A DNA stretch of 64,000 bases, taken from contig NC_008699.1 in NCBI RefSeq assembly GCF_000015265.1, positions 1,798,001 through 1,862,000 on the forward strand, read 5' to 3'. The notes beneath the pieces were generated by a model. The model had not been told where the DNA came from, ran no database searches, and saw only the letters and a list, made by a program, of their open reading frames with translations. Source of the stretch: Nocardioides sp. JS614. GTDB lineage: Bacteria; Actinomycetota; Actinomycetes; Propionibacteriales; Nocardioidaceae. Within the stretch, counting starts at the first letter, position 1. Each line of letters begins with the position of its first letter. A program made the translations under genes and the position numbers. Positions 62,262 through 64,000 of the stretch are shown piece by piece.

Positions 62262-62294
62262 ATGAGCGAGCGCAGCGAGCGAGTACGCGCATGA
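62262..62294 (+). CDS. Ten-residue leader ORF (MSERSERVRA) overlapping the kinase start
   Basis: ATG at 62262 opens MSERSERVRA-stop; its TGA overlaps the kinase ATG (ATGA). The GAGCGAGCGCAGCGAGCGAG stretch is of a type often repeated upstream of actinobacterial genes. It may be a translational coupling leader or only a repeat; no clear ribosome site. Confidence 0.35.
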   Translation: MSERSERVRA

Positions 62295-63976
62295 GTGCGG
62301 GCCGTCCGGTCGCGCGGTTGGTCCAGCCGGTGATCGTGCGCGTGACCGCGATGGCCGCGTTGATGGCTCTGATCGCGGTCCTCGGCGTCGTGCTGTCGAC
62401 GGCGGCGGTCAACCACCTCACCGACGACCTGCAGCCGGCGGCCGCCGCCAACCAGGACGTCTACCAGGACCTCACCGACATGTCCGCCGCCGTGGAGTCG
62501 TGGTCGGCCTCCGGCCAGCGGGCCGCGGCCGATCGGTTCACGCAGGCACTGGTGCGGTTCCCGGCCGACCAGCAGAAGGTCCGCCGGTTCGCCGACGGCG
62601 ACGACGAGCTGGAGATGCTGGTGACCCGCCAGGAGCGGGTCGCCCAGGCCTGGATCGAGCGGTTCGCTCAGCCCCGGATCGACGCCGAGGGCGGGACCCC
62701 TCCCGCGGCCGGGCAGGTGCGGTCCGGCGCCGCCGCGTTCGAGGCGGTCCGTAGCGCTCACCAGGACACCACCCAGGCCTTCGACAGCCGGGTGCGCCAG
62801 GCGCGCGCCGACGCGTCGCTCCGCCTCAAGGGGACCGTGCTTGCCGTGGTCCTCCTCGCCGGCGCGGCCTGGTACGTGATCTCCCGCTCCCGGCGCCGAC
62901 TGATGACCGAGCTGTCCGAGCCGTTGCTGGCGCTGGAACAGGTGGTGCAGCGGATGGCCAAGCAGGACCACGACGTACGAGCCAAGGAGCTGGGGCCCAA
63001 GGAGGTGCGTGCGGTCGCGTCGGCGCTGAACGCCTTCGCCGACGCCCAGGGCCGGGCCCGCGCCGTCGAGGGCCGGATCCAGAGCGAGCTGCGCAGCCTC
63101 GACACGGCGCGCGACGACTTCGTCTCCAACGTCTCCCACGAGCTGCGCACGCCGCTGACCACGATCAGCGGCTACCTCGAGCTCGTCGCCGAGGAGTTCG
63201 AGGGCCGGATGGATCCGCCGCACGAGCGGATGCTGGAGGCGACCCGGCGCAACGTGGCCCGCCTCAAGGCGCTGATCGACGACCTGCTCGCCCTCTCGCG
63301 CGCCGAGGGCCGCCGCAGCGACTTCGAGCCGGTCGACCTCGCACTGCTGGTCCGGGAGGCGGTGACCGACGTCCGCATCACCGCGGCCCGGCGCCGGATC
63401 CGCCTCGAGGTCGACACCCCCGAGGACGTCGTACCGGTGCTCGCCGATCGGGCCATGCTGCACCGCGCGTTGCTCAACGTGCTCAGCAACGCGGTGAAGT
63501 TCAGCCACGACGACGGCACGGTCGACGTCGTGCTCACGGTCCTGGGCGGTCAGGTCGAGGTGCGGGTCACCGACCACGGCATCGGCATCCCGGGCGCCGA
63601 GATCGAGCGGCTCGGCACCCGGTTCTTCCGGGCGTCGAACGCGGTGACGAACGAGATCGCCGGCACCGGGCTGGGCCTGCGGATCACCCAGACCATCATC
63701 GACCGCCACTCCGGCGAGGTCGTCATCGAGTCCGAGGAGGGCGAGGGCACCAGCGTCGTCGTCCGGCTCCGTCGGCACGGCGACGGCCTGCCGCCACTGC
63801 TGCCCCACGAGATCGTGGCGGAGGAGGAGGCGCGCGCCGCCGCGCTGCGGGCGCGCGGCGCCCGCGGTGCCGGTGTCGAGGTGGTCGACGCCGCCGACCC
63901 GGAACGCCCGGCGGGCGACACGGACGGAACGGACGCACCGCCGCGGATCGTGCCGGCCTTCCCCCGGCGACGCTGA
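62291..63976 (+). CDS. Transmembrane sensor histidine kinase
   Basis: 561 residues. Helix 1 at about 17-40, extracytoplasmic sensor 41-175, helix 2 at about 180-198, HAMP (about 200-255), then HisKA with His283 in VSNVSHELRTPLTTISGYL. The ATPase has LNVLSNAVKFS (N-box), VTDHGIGIPGAEI, FFRASNAVTNEIAGTGLGLRI and a final G-box VIESEEGEGTSVVVRL. The C-terminus is Ala/Arg-rich and disordered. Paired with the upstream receiver protein. The signal is unknown. Confidence 0.93.
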   Translation: MSAGRPVARLVQPVIVRVTAMAALMALIAVLGVVLSTAAVNHLTDDLQPAAAANQDVYQDLTDMSAAVESWSASGQRAAADRFTQALVRFPADQQKVRRFADGDDELEMLVTRQERVAQAWIERFAQPRIDAEGGTPPAAGQVRSGAAAFEAVRSAHQDTTQAFDSRVRQARADASLRLKGTVLAVVLLAGAAWYVISRSRRRLMTELSEPLLALEQVVQRMAKQDHDVRAKELGPKEVRAVASALNAFADAQGRARAVEGRIQSELRSLDTARDDFVSNVSHELRTPLTTISGYLELVAEEFEGRMDPPHERMLEATRRNVARLKALIDDLLALSRAEGRRSDFEPVDLALLVREAVTDVRITAARRRIRLEVDTPEDVVPVLADRAMLHRALLNVLSNAVKFSHDDGTVDVVLTVLGGQVEVRVTDHGIGIPGAEIERLGTRFFRASNAVTNEIAGTGLGLRITQTIIDRHSGEVVIESEEGEGTSVVVRLRRHGDGLPPLLPHEIVAEEEARAAALRARGARGAGVEVVDAADPERPAGDTDGTDAPPRIVPAFPRRR

Positions 63977-64000
63977 GCGGAGCCGCGCCAACGGTTCCGG

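Noticed and set aside
59318..63991. 1557-codon minus-strand open frame
   Set aside because: Antisense to thrB end, rho, response regulator and kinase, all with clear motifs; composition is typical of high-GC antisense shadows (Leu/Val/Arg runs opposite the Rho repeat).

Overview
The window is chromosomal DNA from a high-GC actinobacterium. Gene content points to the Propionibacteriales, most likely a Nocardioides-like organism: WhiB1, a SigR/RsrA redox pair, PdtaS, the fused 2-oxoglutarate decarboxylase Kgd, nickel superoxide dismutase, the 24-residue ribosomal protein bL37, and an argS-lysA-hom-thrC-thrB-rho block. Species cannot be named from sequence alone. Many genes start 6-8 nt after a TANNNT or CANNNT -10 hexamer, which suggests widespread leaderless transcription.

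Layout. 1-11 kb: an edge-truncated metalloprotease, a cytidylyltransferase, DUF445 and S4 proteins, FKBP, a SpoIIE-type phosphatase, a CBS protein, hisN, rsgA, aroA, DoxX and a sigma factor fused to a membrane anti-sigma-like tail. 11-22 kb: a block resembling the M. tuberculosis Rv3217-Rv3228 neighbourhood (SRAP protein, sigR-rsrA, bL37, pdtaS, whiB1), interleaved with metabolic genes and ending in sigF and rsbW.

22,264-36,609: an integrative mobilizable element of about 14.3 kb, bounded by a 19-bp direct repeat, one copy of which is the 3' end of sodN. It has a tyrosine integrase, an excisionase, an XRE regulator and a MobF relaxase-helicase, but no type IV secretion genes. Its cargo is a six-gene, fully overlapping operon (MauE-like, MauD-like, ABC exporter, S26 peptidase, FtsX permease, ATPase). 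Upstream lies a 51-residue precursor peptide too short for routine ORF calling, with a six-cysteine C-terminal core and an Ala-Gly-Ala site just before the first cysteine. An IS110-family transposase gene now separates precursor and operon. I read this as an undescribed disulfide-rich secreted peptide (bacteriocin-like) system.

36.6-52 kb: sodN/sodX, malic enzyme, oxidoreductases, TetR, small conserved proteins, an acetoacetate-decarboxylase-like protein beside a chimeric sulfatase-TetR pseudogene, kgd, a lipoprotein, an LCP protein, a secreted anchor-P-type protein and a 13E12-type HNH protein. 52.7-64 kb: tRNA-Arg(CCG), argS, lysA, hom, thrC, thrB, rho (with an overlapping leader ORF and a Gln/Asp-rich insertion), and a response regulator with its histidine kinase.
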